A program made the position numbers and the translations under genes. The notes under the pieces are model-generated. The model worked only from the letters and a program-made list of their open reading frames with translations, did no database searches and was not told the DNA's origin. Source: Nocardioides luteus (GTDB lineage Bacteria > Actinomycetota > Actinomycetes > Propionibacteriales > Nocardioidaceae). From it: a DNA stretch of 64,000 nt. The stretch covers positions 1,116,001 through 1,180,000 of the forward strand of contig NZ_JADOVJ010000001.1 of NCBI RefSeq assembly GCF_015752315.1, given 5' to 3'. This document shows positions 39,670 to 48,086 of the stretch, one piece after another (within the stretch, counting starts at the first letter, position 1; the number at the start of each line of letters is the position of its first letter).

Positions 39670-39736
39670 CACGCTGTTCGTAGGTCTATCCGGTCGTTCA
39701 GACAGGGCGAGTAGTCCTACGAACGACGTGTTACAC
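39664..39736. repeat. Palindromic element, GTGTAACACG family, copy 1
   Basis: The outer arms 39664-39684 and 39716-39736 pair at 19 of 21 positions (GTGTAACACGCTGTTCGTAGG against its partner). The right half of the core (AGGGCGAGTAGT-CTACGAAC) is nearly identical to the copy at 48087-48157. It lies between the convergent MFS and SNF2 genes, overlaps the MFS stop and probably also acts as a bidirectional terminator. Confidence 0.8.
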
Positions 39737-39759
39737 CAGGAGCGACGCCGTTGGCCGGG

Positions 39760-42700
39760 TCAGTCGAACAGCGCGCGGATGTCGTCGGCGCCGATGGTGG
39801 AGCCCATGGCACCCTCGCCGTCCACGACCTTCGCGAAGAGCTCAGCCTTGCGCTCCTTGAGCTCCATGACCTTCTCCTCGATCGTGTCGGTCGAGACCAG
39901 CCGGTAGACCATGACGTGCTGGGTCTGGCCGATGCGGTGGGCGCGGTCGACGGCCTGGGCCTCGGCGGCGGGGTTCCACCACGGGTCGAGCACGAAGACG
40001 TAGTCGGCCTCGGTGAGGGTCAGGCCGACGCCGCCGGCCTTCAGCGAGATCAGGAAGACCGGGGCATCGCCGTCGCGGAAGCTCTCGATCACCGCACCGC
40101 GGTCGCGGGTGGCGCCGTCGAGGTAGGCGGCGTCGATCCCCGCCTCCGCGAGCCGGGTGCGCGCCCGGCCGAGGAACGAGGTGAACTGGCTGAAGACCAG
40201 CGCCTTGTGGCCCTCGGCGGCGAGCTCCTCGATGTGGTCGACGAGGGTGTCGAGCTTGGCCGAGCCGACGTGGTCGTCCTCGGGGTCGACCAGGCCGGGG
40301 TCGAGGGAGAGCTGCCGCAGCCTGGTCAGCGCGCTGAGGATCGCGACCCGGTTGTCGTTGAAGTCGTCGAGCAGGTGCAGGATCCGCTGCCGCTCCTTGG
40401 CCAGGTGGGCGTCGTAGATCTTGCGGTGGGCCGGGTTGAGGTCCACGCCGAGCACCTGCTCCTGCTTGGGCGGCAGGTCGTCGGCGACGAGCTCCTTCGT
40501 ACGCCGCAGCAGGAACGGGCGCAGCCGGGTCCGGAACCGGCGCAGCGCGCCGTCGTCACCGGACTTCTCCACGGGCGAGACCACCGTGTCGCGGAACATC
40601 CGCGGGCTGGGGTAGAGGCCGGGCGCGGTGATCGAGAGCAGCGCCCACAGCTCCATCAGCCGGTTCTCGAACGGTGTGCCCGTCACCGCGAGACGCCAGC
40701 GGGCGTCGATGCGGCGGGCCGCTGCGTACGTCTTGGACTGGTGGTTCTTGACCTGCTGGGCCTCGTCGAGGACGAGACCGGCCCAGGGACGCCCGGCGAA
40801 GGCGTCCTGCTCGAGCCGGAGGATGGCGTAGGTGGTGACCACGACGTCGGCGCCCTCACGGGCCTCGGCCACGGAGTCGACGCGCTTGCTCACCGTGCTC
40901 ACCCGGAGGCCGGGGGTGTGGCGGCGGGCCTCCTGGACCCAGGCCGGTACGACGCTGGTGGGCGCCACCACGAGGTAGGGCGCACGCGGGCCCGGCTGCG
41001 AGTGCACCGCATGGGAGATGGTGGCCAGCACCTGGAGCGTCTTGCCCAGACCCATGTCGTCGGCGAGGATTCCGCCGAGGCCCTGGTCGTGCAGGAGCGC
41101 CAGCCAGTGGAAGCCGTCGAGCTGGTAGTGGCGCAGCTCGGTGGCCAGGCCGGTCGGCTCGGGCCGCGGGATCTCGCGCAGGTCACGCAGCGCCTGGGCA
41201 CGCTGGACCCATTCGGCGGCCTGCTGGTCGACCACGCCCAGCTCGGCGAGCTCGGCCCAGACACCGAGGTCGTGCTTGCCGACCGCGATCCCGTCGCCGG
41301 TGCGCTCGTGGAGCTGTCCGGCGGCCTCGACGACGTTGCGCAGCCGGTCGAGCTCGGGGCGGTCCGTGGTGATGTAGGTGCCGCTGGGGAGGATCAGGTG
41401 GTCGTCACCGCGGGTCAGCGCGCCGAGCACGTCCGGCAGCGGGACGGCCTCGCCGCCGATCCGGATCACGACCTGCAGGTCGAGCCAGTCCTGCCCGATC
41501 CCGGCTCCGCCCTCCGCGGAGCTGATCTCGAAGGAGATCTCCGGGTCCTCGTCGGTCTCGCGGAAGTCGGGCCGCTCCACCTCGGTGACCTCGACGCCCT
41601 CGATCTCGCGCAGCGCCGGGAGGTCGTGGATGGCGAGCGCGAGCGCGTCGCCGTCGCGTACCTCCCGCTTGCGGAGCAGGTCGGCGGAGACGCGCCCACG
41701 GAGAGAGGCCTCCTGCGCCGGGTCCCGGACGAGGCCGAGATCCTCGCGGGAGTCCACCGGGTAGTGACGTACGCCGTAGGCCCACGTCCAGCCGAGCGTG
41801 GCGTGCGTCGAGCTGCGCCAGGTGACGGTCAGGCTCAGGCGCGGCGCGGGAGGCGCCGGGATGTCGAGGGAGCCGTCGGAGGAGCGCAGCGGGACCAGGC
41901 GGGCCAGCGGGCCCAGCAGGGCGCTCAGCGTGCCGATCTCGGGCTCGGGGACGATCAGCGGCTCCCGGGCGGTCACCAGCCGCTGCGCGTGCGTCGACAG
42001 CGGCCCGGACAGGTCGCCGAGGTGGAGCACCCCCGCGTCGAGCACACCCACCGAGCGGGTCGGGCGACCGATCGGAAGCACGGTCGGGCCGGCGTAGACG
42101 CGGTCGCCGTGGGCCAGGCCGAAGCGGAGAACGGCCTCGCCGTCCTCGCGGCGCAGCTCGCCGGCGAGCGAGAGCGGCTCGTCGAAGACCACCACGCCGC
42201 GTACGTTCTCGCCGGGCAGCACGGTGACGCCGCCACGGATCGCGTCGCGGATCAGGCTGACGGCGTGCTCGCCGAAGTCGGCGAGGCTGAGCGAGGAGCC
42301 GCGGGCGTAGAGCAGCCGGTCGGGCCGCAGCTGCCGAGCGAGCTCCTGGAGGGGGAGCAGCTGGCTGCGTGGGAAGTCCTTGCCGGGCAGCGCGCTCGGG
42401 ATGTTGGACCAGTCGGCGCCCGTCTTGGCCCAGCGCTCGCGGTTGCCCATCCGCATCGGCCGGAGCTCGACCGTGGGGGAGCTCGCGACCGCCGACCGTG
42501 GGCTGTGCACGTCGATCTCGAGGGCCAGCGCCGGCAGGTCGTCCTCGGGCTTGTTGTCCTCGGCGAGCTGGCCGAGCAGCGTACGCAGCTCCGTCTCCCA
42601 CAACGAGCCCTGCGACGCCGCCGACGCGCTCGAGCCGGCGAGGACCAGGCCCAGGGCGGCACCGTGCTTGCAGCTGTTGCGTACGGGGCAGCTGCACGAG

Positions 42701-42927
42701 CTGGTCAGCCGGTCGACGCCGTTGCGGGAGTCCAGGCTGAGGGTCACGCGGTAGGGGGCGGGGCCGCTGCCCCGGACCTCGGCCGTGGCACGCAGCGTGC
42801 CGCCGACCTCGCTGACCTGGGGCTCGGCGACGCGGCCCTCGGCCGCGTAGGCCTTGCCGCGCTCCATGGTCTGTGGGTCGAAGGTCTCGCGGAGCAGGCC
42901 GTTCGTGAGAGCTTCGAGCGAGGACAC
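39760..42927 (-). CDS. SNF2-family DEAD/DEAH-box helicase with N-terminal SWIM zinc finger
   Basis: The product is 1055 aa. The SWIM motif CSCPVRNSCKHGAALG (Cys78, Cys80, Cys86, His88) is followed by a long unassigned middle (~100-580). The SNF2 motor has Walker A ILADDMGLGKTLQVL (~620), DEAQ in LVLDEAQQVKNHQSK (~722) and helicase C with GVGLTLTEADYVFVLDPWWNPA and QAVDRAHRIGQTQ (~992). It is an ATP-driven DNA translocase, probably acting on protein-DNA complexes or in repair. I chose GTG 42927; upstream in-frame sequence is low-quality Arg/Pro-rich. An AAGACT hexamer 7 nt upstream hints at a leaderless mRNA. Confidence 0.9.
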   Translation of the reverse strand: MSSLEALTNGLLRETFDPQTMERGKAYAAEGRVAEPQVSEVGGTLRATAEVRGSGPAPYRVTLSLDSRNGVDRLTSSCSCPVRNSCKHGAALGLVLAGSSASAASQGSLWETELRTLLGQLAEDNKPEDDLPALALEIDVHSPRSAVASSPTVELRPMRMGNRERWAKTGADWSNIPSALPGKDFPRSQLLPLQELARQLRPDRLLYARGSSLSLADFGEHAVSLIRDAIRGGVTVLPGENVRGVVVFDEPLSLAGELRREDGEAVLRFGLAHGDRVYAGPTVLPIGRPTRSVGVLDAGVLHLGDLSGPLSTHAQRLVTAREPLIVPEPEIGTLSALLGPLARLVPLRSSDGSLDIPAPPAPRLSLTVTWRSSTHATLGWTWAYGVRHYPVDSREDLGLVRDPAQEASLRGRVSADLLRKREVRDGDALALAIHDLPALREIEGVEVTEVERPDFRETDEDPEISFEISSAEGGAGIGQDWLDLQVVIRIGGEAVPLPDVLGALTRGDDHLILPSGTYITTDRPELDRLRNVVEAAGQLHERTGDGIAVGKHDLGVWAELAELGVVDQQAAEWVQRAQALRDLREIPRPEPTGLATELRHYQLDGFHWLALLHDQGLGGILADDMGLGKTLQVLATISHAVHSQPGPRAPYLVVAPTSVVPAWVQEARRHTPGLRVSTVSKRVDSVAEAREGADVVVTTYAILRLEQDAFAGRPWAGLVLDEAQQVKNHQSKTYAAARRIDARWRLAVTGTPFENRLMELWALLSITAPGLYPSPRMFRDTVVSPVEKSGDDGALRRFRTRLRPFLLRRTKELVADDLPPKQEQVLGVDLNPAHRKIYDAHLAKERQRILHLLDDFNDNRVAILSALTRLRQLSLDPGLVDPEDDHVGSAKLDTLVDHIEELAAEGHKALVFSQFTSFLGRARTRLAEAGIDAAYLDGATRDRGAVIESFRDGDAPVFLISLKAGGVGLTLTEADYVFVLDPWWNPAAEAQAVDRAHRIGQTQHVMVYRLVSTDTIEEKVMELKERKAELFAKVVDGEGAMGSTIGADDIRALFD

Positions 42928-43011
42928 CCGACCTAGTCTTCCAGCATGAGGGCGGTTCTGCGACTTCGTGGACGCTGGTGGTGAGGAGCGTCTCGTTCGT
43001 TGCGGTGGCGG

Positions 43012-43023
43012 TGGTCTAGACCA
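43012..43023. promoter_or_regulatory. DasR/NagR-type palindrome TGGTCTAGACCA
   Basis: A perfect 12-bp palindrome identical to the core of the Streptomyces dre consensus (ACTGGTCTAGACCACT); flanking bases GG and GA differ. It lies 85 bp before the SNF2 helicase start and 281 bp before the TrmB-like regulator. No amino-sugar gene is nearby. Confidence 0.5.
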
Positions 43024-43142
43024 GAGGCGCGCCTCGACGGGGTTCCGGTGCATTCAGGGGCCTGCATAGGCGCGCGTCCGCCGCCCGTACGCAGGCAACC
43101 GAATCCGAACCCATCGCGACAACTTCGTCGCGCAAAAGGAAA

Positions 43143-43182
43143 GCCACCTCGATCCGAGCGGGGGGATCCGGACCGAGGTGGC
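43143..43182 (-). terminator. Hairpin with T-tract on the minus strand
   Basis: The stem GCCACCTCG/CGAGGTGGC with inner GGATC pairs is followed on the minus strand by TTTCCTTTTG. It would end a minus-strand transcript begun between 43183 and 43303, for which no gene is known. Confidence 0.5.
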
Positions 43183-43303
43183 GATGAATACTTTCGGCCA
43201 AGTTGCCGGTGATTGCAAGTCGAACCGCTATGGCGGGAATGTGACGTGTCGTATATCTGCCATGATGTCCGTCGTTCCTTCCCCGCCACGAAAGGGTTCT
43301 CGG

Positions 43304-44299
43304 ATGCTCGATGCGCTCGGTCTCGACAATCTCGAGGAGACGGTCTACCGCCAGCTGGTCGGCGCTCCGTCGGCCAACCTCGACGAGCTGGCCGAGGCGG
43401 CCGACCTGGACAGCTACGCGGTCTCCGCGGTGCTGGCTGCGCTCGAGGGGAAGGGCCTGGTCGCCCGGGCCTCGGCGGGCCAGGACCGATACGTCGCCTC
43501 GCCGCCGGCGGTGGCCCTGGGAGCGCTGCTGGTCCAGCGGCAGGACGAGCTGCGCCGCGCCCAGGTCGAGATGACCGAGCTGGCCGGCCTCTATCGCGGG
43601 TCGGTCGCTCGCCGCGACGTGGCCGACGTCGTCGACGTCGTCCACGGCACCGAGGCGATCGCCCAGCGGTTCGCCCAGCTGCAGTACTCGGCGAAGAAGT
43701 GCATCCAGGCGCTGCAGAAGCCGCAGGCCGCGGTCGTCACCCGGGAGGATGCCGACGAGGCCGAGCGGGCCGCGATCGAGCGCGGCGTCAGGCACGACAT
43801 CGTGCTGGAGCGCTCCGTCTTCGACACCCCCGGCATCTACGAGACCATCGACTCCGGGCTCGAGATCGGGATCGAGCTGCGGGTGGTGCCCACCGTGCCG
43901 CTGCGTGCCTTCATCGTCGACCGGGAGATCGCCCTGATCCCGCTCATGCAGGGCTCGACTCCGTCGGGCGAGCACAACACGGTCCAGGACGCGCTCCTGC
44001 TGCACCCCAGCGGCCTGCTCGACGCGATCCTCGCCCTCTTCGACCTGATCTGGGCCTCGGCGCCGAAGCTGGTCGCAACCCCCGAAGGCACGGTCGAGAC
44101 GGCCGCCGACCGGCTCGAGCCGCTGGACACCAAGGTGCTCTCGCTGCTGCTGGCGGGCCTGACCGACGCCTCCATCGGGGCGCAGCTCGGGCTGTCGCTG
44201 CGTACGGTCCAGCGGCGGGTGCGCCAGATGATGGACCGCGCGCAGGTCGACACCCGCCTCCAGCTCGGCTACGAGGCGGGTCGTCGCGGCTGGCTGTGA
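43304..44299 (+). CDS. Transcriptional regulator with TrmB-type N-terminal and LuxR-type C-terminal helix-turn-helix
   Basis: The product is 331 aa. The N-terminal winged helix (~5-55, LEETVYRQLVGAPSANLDEL, AVLAALEGKGLVARAS) resembles TrmB. A middle sensor-like region (~80-240) includes VDVVHGTEAIAQRFAQLQ, and a GerE/LuxR helix-turn-helix lies at the end (KVLSLLLAGLTDASIGAQLG, LRTVQRRVRQMM). This two-HTH architecture is common in actinobacteria, often as regulators next to peptidase or secondary-metabolite genes. No obvious target lies beside it. ATG 43304 follows AAAGGG. Confidence 0.85.
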   Translation: MLDALGLDNLEETVYRQLVGAPSANLDELAEAADLDSYAVSAVLAALEGKGLVARASAGQDRYVASPPAVALGALLVQRQDELRRAQVEMTELAGLYRGSVARRDVADVVDVVHGTEAIAQRFAQLQYSAKKCIQALQKPQAAVVTREDADEAERAAIERGVRHDIVLERSVFDTPGIYETIDSGLEIGIELRVVPTVPLRAFIVDREIALIPLMQGSTPSGEHNTVQDALLLHPSGLLDAILALFDLIWASAPKLVATPEGTVETAADRLEPLDTKVLSLLLAGLTDASIGAQLGLSLRTVQRRVRQMMDRAQVDTRLQLGYEAGRRGWL

Positions 44300-44308
44300 C
44301 GCCGAGCC

Positions 44309-44881
44309 CTACCGCTCGCCGCCGGGCACCCACAGGACGTCGCCCTGCTCCCGGTTGGCGTGCCGGGCGAGGATGAAGAGCAGGTCGCTGAGGCGGTTGA
44401 GGTAGGTCAGGGCGAGCTTGTTCATGGTCTCGCCGTGCACCTCGTACGCAGCCCAGGCCGCCCGCTCCGCACGACGCACGACGGTGCGGGCCACGTGCAG
44501 ATGGGCCGCGGCGACGGTGCCGCCGGAGAGGATGAACGAGCGGAGCTTCTCCAGCGGCTCGTTGTAGTCGTCGCACCAGGCCTCGAGCCGGTCGATGTAG
44601 GCCTGCTCGACCCGCAGCGGCGGGTACTCGGGGTCGGGGACGACCGGCGTCGAGAGGTCGGCGCCGACGTCGAAGAGGTCGTTCTGGACGGTCGTCAGCA
44701 CCGTGACGACGTCCTCGTCGATGCCGCCATGGGCCAGCGCGACGCCGATCGCCGCCCCGGCCTCGTCGGTGGTCGCGTACGCCTCCAGCCGCAGGTCGGT
44801 CTTCGCGGTCAGGCTCATGTCGCCGAGGCGGGTCTCGCCGGCGTCGCCGGTGCGGGTGTAGATGCGTGTCAGGTTGACCAT
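44309..44881 (-). CDS. Cob(I)alamin adenosyltransferase (PduO type)
   Basis: The product is 190 aa. The PduO/MMAB signature is complete: IYTRTGDAGETRLGD (~7-21), VQNDLFDVGADLSTP (~65-79), FILSGGTVAAAHLHVARTVVRRAER (~116-140, ATP and cobalamin contacts) and LNRLSDLLFILAR (~161). It transfers adenosyl from ATP to cob(I)alamin, making the cofactor of the mutase encoded 587 bp away on the other strand. TAGGCT lies 6 nt before the ATG, a leaderless start. Confidence 0.94.
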   Translation of the reverse strand: MVNLTRIYTRTGDAGETRLGDMSLTAKTDLRLEAYATTDEAGAAIGVALAHGGIDEDVVTVLTTVQNDLFDVGADLSTPVVPDPEYPPLRVEQAYIDRLEAWCDDYNEPLEKLRSFILSGGTVAAAHLHVARTVVRRAERAAWAAYEVHGETMNKLALTYLNRLSDLLFILARHANREQGDVLWVPGGER

Positions 44882-44887
44882 GCGCTG

Positions 44888-44893
44888 AGCCTA
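44888..44893 (-). promoter_or_regulatory. -10 element (TAGGCT), leaderless adenosyltransferase gene
   Basis: TAGGCT on the minus strand, 6 nt, then ATG 44881. Confidence 0.5.
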
Positions 44894-45064
44894 TGCGGAC
44901 GGCCTACTTCCGGGCGAGCGTGGTCATTTGACAGAAAATAGTGACGGAAGTGACGAACGAGGCTGGTGAGGTGCAACCAATCGGAGCTGCCGCGCGTCAT
45001 AGTGGGCGAGAGGGAGCGTCTTGTTCTGTGTGAGGGCAACCCATTTCTGGGGATGGAGGCAGGC

Positions 45065-45373
45065 ATGGAGATCGTGATCGACGGGCCGACGCTGGTGTTG
45101 AACGGGGACTTCGACGTACGCAGCACCTGGATGGCGCGCAGTGTCATCTACGACCACCTCGAGTCGGTCGAGGGTGATGTCGTGCTCGACGTCTCCGGCG
45201 TGTCCAGTGCGGACGTGACGGCGCTGAAGCTGCTCGCCGTCGCGACGCGACAGGCTCACGCCGAGGGTCGCCACCTCACTCTCCACGGCTGCACCCCCGC
45301 GGTTCGCCGGATGCTCCACCTCTCGAGGCTCTATCGTGTGCTCGAGGTGGAGAACTCGCCGCTCATCGCGTAG
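45065..45373 (+). CDS. STAS-domain protein (anti-sigma factor antagonist-like), 102 aa
   Basis: It is a single STAS domain: MEIVIDGPTLVLNGDFDVRS, VEGDVVLDVSGVSSADVTAL, PAVRRMLHLSRLYRVLEV. In typical antagonists the loop reads D-S-S/T-G and its first Ser is phosphorylated by an anti-sigma kinase. Here the aligned residues are D50-V51-T52-A53, so the canonical phosphoserine is missing. It may bind partners without phospho-control. No sigma or anti-sigma gene is adjacent. ATG 45065 was chosen because GGAGGCAGGC precedes it; ATG 45053 is possible. TTGACA at ~44929 may be its -35. Confidence 0.75.
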   Translation: MEIVIDGPTLVLNGDFDVRSTWMARSVIYDHLESVEGDVVLDVSGVSSADVTALKLLAVATRQAHAEGRHLTLHGCTPAVRRMLHLSRLYRVLEVENSPLIA

Positions 45374-45428
45374 TCGTCGCGTGGTCGGTAAAGAGTCCGC
45401 CAGGGAGTGACATCTTCCACACCGGAGT

Positions 45429-45460
45429 CGGTTACTGATCGGTAACCGAGGGGCTAGCAT
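45429..45460 (+). promoter_or_regulatory. Mutase promoter: 20-bp palindrome over the -35 region and leaderless -10
   Basis: CGGTTACTGATCGGTAACCG (45429-45448) has perfect 7-bp arms and ends 6 nt before TAGCAT (45455-45460). ATG 45468 comes 7 nt later. The inner 14 bp nearly match a site at 54671-54684. Confidence 0.65.
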
Positions 45461-45467
45461 GCCTCTT

Positions 45468-47495
45468 ATGACGGACACCACGCCTTCCGAGCAGAGCCGC
45501 CCGGCGAAGGATCGCTCCTGGCTGATGCGCACGTACGCCGGCCACTCGACCGCCGAGGCGTCCAACGAGCTCTATCGCACCAACCTCGCCAAGGGCCAGA
45601 CCGGTCTCTCGGTCGCCTTCGACCTGCCCACGCAGACCGGCTACGACCCCGACAGCGTCCTCGCCCGCGGCGAGGTCGGCAAGGTGGGCGTGCCGATCAT
45701 GCACATGGGGGAGATGCGCAAGCTCTTCGACCAGATCCCGCTCACCGAGATGAACACCTCGATGACGATCAACGCGACCGCCATGTGGCTGCTCGCGATG
45801 TACCAGGTCGCCGCCGAGGAGCAGAACCCGGACATGGACCCGGCCGAGGTGGCCGCCAAGCTCGCCGGCACCACCCAGAACGACATCATCAAGGAGTATC
45901 TGTCCCGGGGGACGTACGTCTTCCCGCCGGAGCACTCCCTGCGCCTGATCAGCGACATGATCGCCTACACGGTCCACCAGATCCCGAAGTGGAACCCGAT
46001 CAACATCTGCAGCTACCACCTGCAAGAGGCCGGCGCGACGCCGGTGCAGGAGATCGCCTACTCGATGTGCACCGCCATCTCGGTGCTCGACGCGGTCAAG
46101 GCCTCCGGCCAGGTCTCGGAGGAGGACTTCGGCAAGGTCGTCGGCCGGATCTCTTTCTTCGTGAACGCGGGCGTGCGGTTCGTCGAGGAGATGTGCAAGA
46201 TGCGCGCCTTCGTCCAGCTGTGGGACGAGATCACCCGCGAGCGCTACGGCGTCGAGGACCCGAAGATGCGCCGCTTCCGCTACGGCGTGCAGGTCAACTC
46301 CCTCGGCCTCACCGAGGCGCAGCCGGAGAACAACGTGCAGCGCATCGTGCTCGAGATGCTCGCCGTGACGCTGTCCAAGAACGCGCGGGCGCGCGCGGTG
46401 CAGCTGCCCGCCTGGAACGAGGCCCTCGGCCTGCCGCGTCCGTGGGACCAGCAGTGGTCGCTGCGCCTGCAGCAGGTGCTGGCCTACGAGTCCGACCTGC
46501 TGGAGTACGGCGACCTCTTCGACGGCTCGCCGGTCGTCGAGGCCAAGGTGGCCGAGCTCGTCGCCGGCGCCAAGGAGGAGATCGACCGGGTCCAGGCCAT
46601 GGGTGGTGCGATCGCCGCGGTCGACACCGGCTACATGAAGTCCGAGCTGGTCTCCTCGCACGCGCGCCGTCGCGCCGCGATCGAGGCCGGCGAGGAGATC
46701 ATCGTGGGCGTCAACAAGTTCACGACGACCGAGCCGAGCCCGCTGACCGCCGACCTGGACGCCGCGATCATGGTCGCCGACCCGCGTGCCGAGGAGGCCG
46801 CCAAGGCCTCCCTCGAGGCGTGGAAGGCCGAGCGCGACGAGACGGCCGTCTCCGAGGCGCTGGCCGCGCTGGCCGCCGCCGCGAAGACCGACGCCAACCT
46901 GATGGAGGCCACCCTGGCCGCCGCCCGTGCGGGCGCGACCACGGGGGAGTGGGCCGGCACCCTGCGCGAGGTCTTCGGCGAGTTCCGGGCGCCCACCGGT
47001 GTCTCCGGCGCCGTCGGTGCCGCGGAGGCCGGCGCCGAGCTGGGGGCGGTACGCGACCGGGTGAAGGCCACCGGCGAGGAGCTCGGCGTGAAGCTGCGCA
47101 TGCTCGTCGGCAAGCCGGGTCTCGACGGCCACTCCAACGGCGCCGAGCAGGTCGCGGTCCGGGCCCGTGACGCCGGCTTCGAGGTCATCTACCAGGGCAT
47201 CCGGCTCACCCCGGAGCAGATCGTCGCCGCGGCGGTCGCCGAGGACGTACACGTCGTCGGGCTGTCCATCCTCTCCGGGTCGCACATGTCGCTGGTGCCG
47301 TCGGTGGTCGAGGGCCTGCGCGAGGCGGGTCTCGGGGACGTACCCGTCATCGTGGGCGGCATCGTGCCGGAGTCCGACGCCAAGGCGCTGCTCGCCTCGG
47401 GCGTCGCGGCGGTCTACACGCCCAAGGACTTCAGCCTGACCGAGATCATGGCCGACATCGTCGAGGTCATCCGCAAGGCCAACGACCTCTCCTGA
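45468..47495 (+). CDS. B12-dependent acyl-CoA mutase of the MeaA type, probably ethylmalonyl-CoA mutase
   Basis: The product is 675 aa. The N-terminal TIM-barrel part has LMRTYAGHSTAEASNELYRT, GLSVAFDLPTQTGYDPDS and MNTSMTINATAMWLLAMYQ. The C-terminal B12 domain (~540-675) has GKPGLDGHSNGAEQ (His ligand ~553), VVGLSILSGSHMSL and IVGGIVPESD. The sequence is closer to MeaA/Ecm proteins of the ethylmalonyl-CoA pathway than to two-subunit methylmalonyl-CoA mutase. No crotonyl-CoA carboxylase/reductase gene is in the window, so pathway membership is inferred. The leaderless TAGCAT selects ATG 45468 over 45459. A 16-bp hairpin follows. Confidence 0.87.
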   Translation: MTDTTPSEQSRPAKDRSWLMRTYAGHSTAEASNELYRTNLAKGQTGLSVAFDLPTQTGYDPDSVLARGEVGKVGVPIMHMGEMRKLFDQIPLTEMNTSMTINATAMWLLAMYQVAAEEQNPDMDPAEVAAKLAGTTQNDIIKEYLSRGTYVFPPEHSLRLISDMIAYTVHQIPKWNPINICSYHLQEAGATPVQEIAYSMCTAISVLDAVKASGQVSEEDFGKVVGRISFFVNAGVRFVEEMCKMRAFVQLWDEITRERYGVEDPKMRRFRYGVQVNSLGLTEAQPENNVQRIVLEMLAVTLSKNARARAVQLPAWNEALGLPRPWDQQWSLRLQQVLAYESDLLEYGDLFDGSPVVEAKVAELVAGAKEEIDRVQAMGGAIAAVDTGYMKSELVSSHARRRAAIEAGEEIIVGVNKFTTTEPSPLTADLDAAIMVADPRAEEAAKASLEAWKAERDETAVSEALAALAAAAKTDANLMEATLAAARAGATTGEWAGTLREVFGEFRAPTGVSGAVGAAEAGAELGAVRDRVKATGEELGVKLRMLVGKPGLDGHSNGAEQVAVRARDAGFEVIYQGIRLTPEQIVAAAVAEDVHVVGLSILSGSHMSLVPSVVEGLREAGLGDVPVIVGGIVPESDAKALLASGVAAVYTPKDFSLTEIMADIVEVIRKANDLS

Positions 47496-47504
47496 GTCCG
47501 CCGT

Positions 47505-47540
47505 CGACACGTCTCCCGAAAAACTTCGGGAGACGTGTCG
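47505..47540 (+). terminator. Terminator after the mutase gene
   Basis: A perfect 16-bp stem (47505-47520 with 47525-47540) and AAAC loop, 10 nt after the stop. Confidence 0.8.
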
Positions 47541-47615
47541 ATCCTGCGAGCGGCCGTTCGTGGAAGGGGCAGAGGGAGGCGGACAGCGCCTCCCGCCACT
47601 TCACGGGAGAACGAG

Positions 47616-48056
47616 ATGTCCACGATCACCACCGCTCAGCAGACCACCCGCTCGACCCGCTCGACCCGCGCCGCCGACCGCAAGCCGGTCTGGCTCCATG
47701 GCCTCGGCGCCACGGTTGCCGCAAGCGCGGTCGTCACCGCCTTCGCGGCCGCGGCCTCGGCGGCCGGGGTGAGCTTCGAGACCGCCTCGGGGCCGATCCC
47801 GATCCTCGGCTTCGCCCAGCTGACCGCCTTCTTCTCGCTCATCGGCGTCGCGATGGCCGCGGTGATGGCCCGCGTCGCCCGCCGCCCGCGGCGTACGTTC
47901 GTGGTCACCACCGTCGTGCTGACCGCCGCCTCGCTCGTCCCCGACGTCACCTTCGGCTTCGACGCCGCCAGTGCGGTCGTCCTGATGCTCCTGCACGTCG
48001 TGGCCGCCGTCATCGTCGTCCCGGTGCTGGCTCGTCGCCTGGCCGAGGAGCGCTGA
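47616..48056 (+). CDS. DUF6069-like small membrane protein
   Basis: The product is 146 aa. A hydrophilic Thr/Arg-rich N-terminus (~1-25) is followed by four predicted TM helices (~30-50, 62-84, 94-112, 118-138) with charged loops ARVARRPRRTF and LARRLAEER. Length and topology fit the DUF6069 group of actinobacterial membrane proteins, for which no function is known to me. ATG 47616 follows ACGGGAGAACG. Confidence 0.68.
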   Translation: MSTITTAQQTTRSTRSTRAADRKPVWLHGLGATVAASAVVTAFAAAASAAGVSFETASGPIPILGFAQLTAFFSLIGVAMAAVMARVARRPRRTFVVTTVVLTAASLVPDVTFGFDAASAVVLMLLHVVAAVIVVPVLARRLAEER

Positions 48057-48086
48057 GGTCGGCCCTACGACGCGCCGAACCGATCG

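Larger units (their letters stand above)
42928..43303. other. 376-bp gene-free stretch with DasR-like site and hairpins
   Basis: No ORF with plausible codon use or start is present. The stretch contains the SNF2 promoter, a DasR-like palindrome (43012-43023), the hairpin CGCGAC/GTCGCG (43115-43132) and a larger hairpin (43143-43182) that reads as a terminator on the minus strand. The TrmB-like gene has AAAGGG about 10 nt before its ATG. Confidence 0.6.

Noticed and set aside
39751..42936. A 1061-codon open frame on the plus strand opposite the SNF2 helicase gene
   Set aside because: Shadow ORF of the same kind; the minus strand carries SWIM and helicase motifs.
44882..45467. Possible cobalamin riboswitch near the B12 genes
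   Set aside because: Both the adenosyltransferase and mutase genes have leaderless promoters, and no B12-box-like sequence (GCCACTG) was seen in the gaps.
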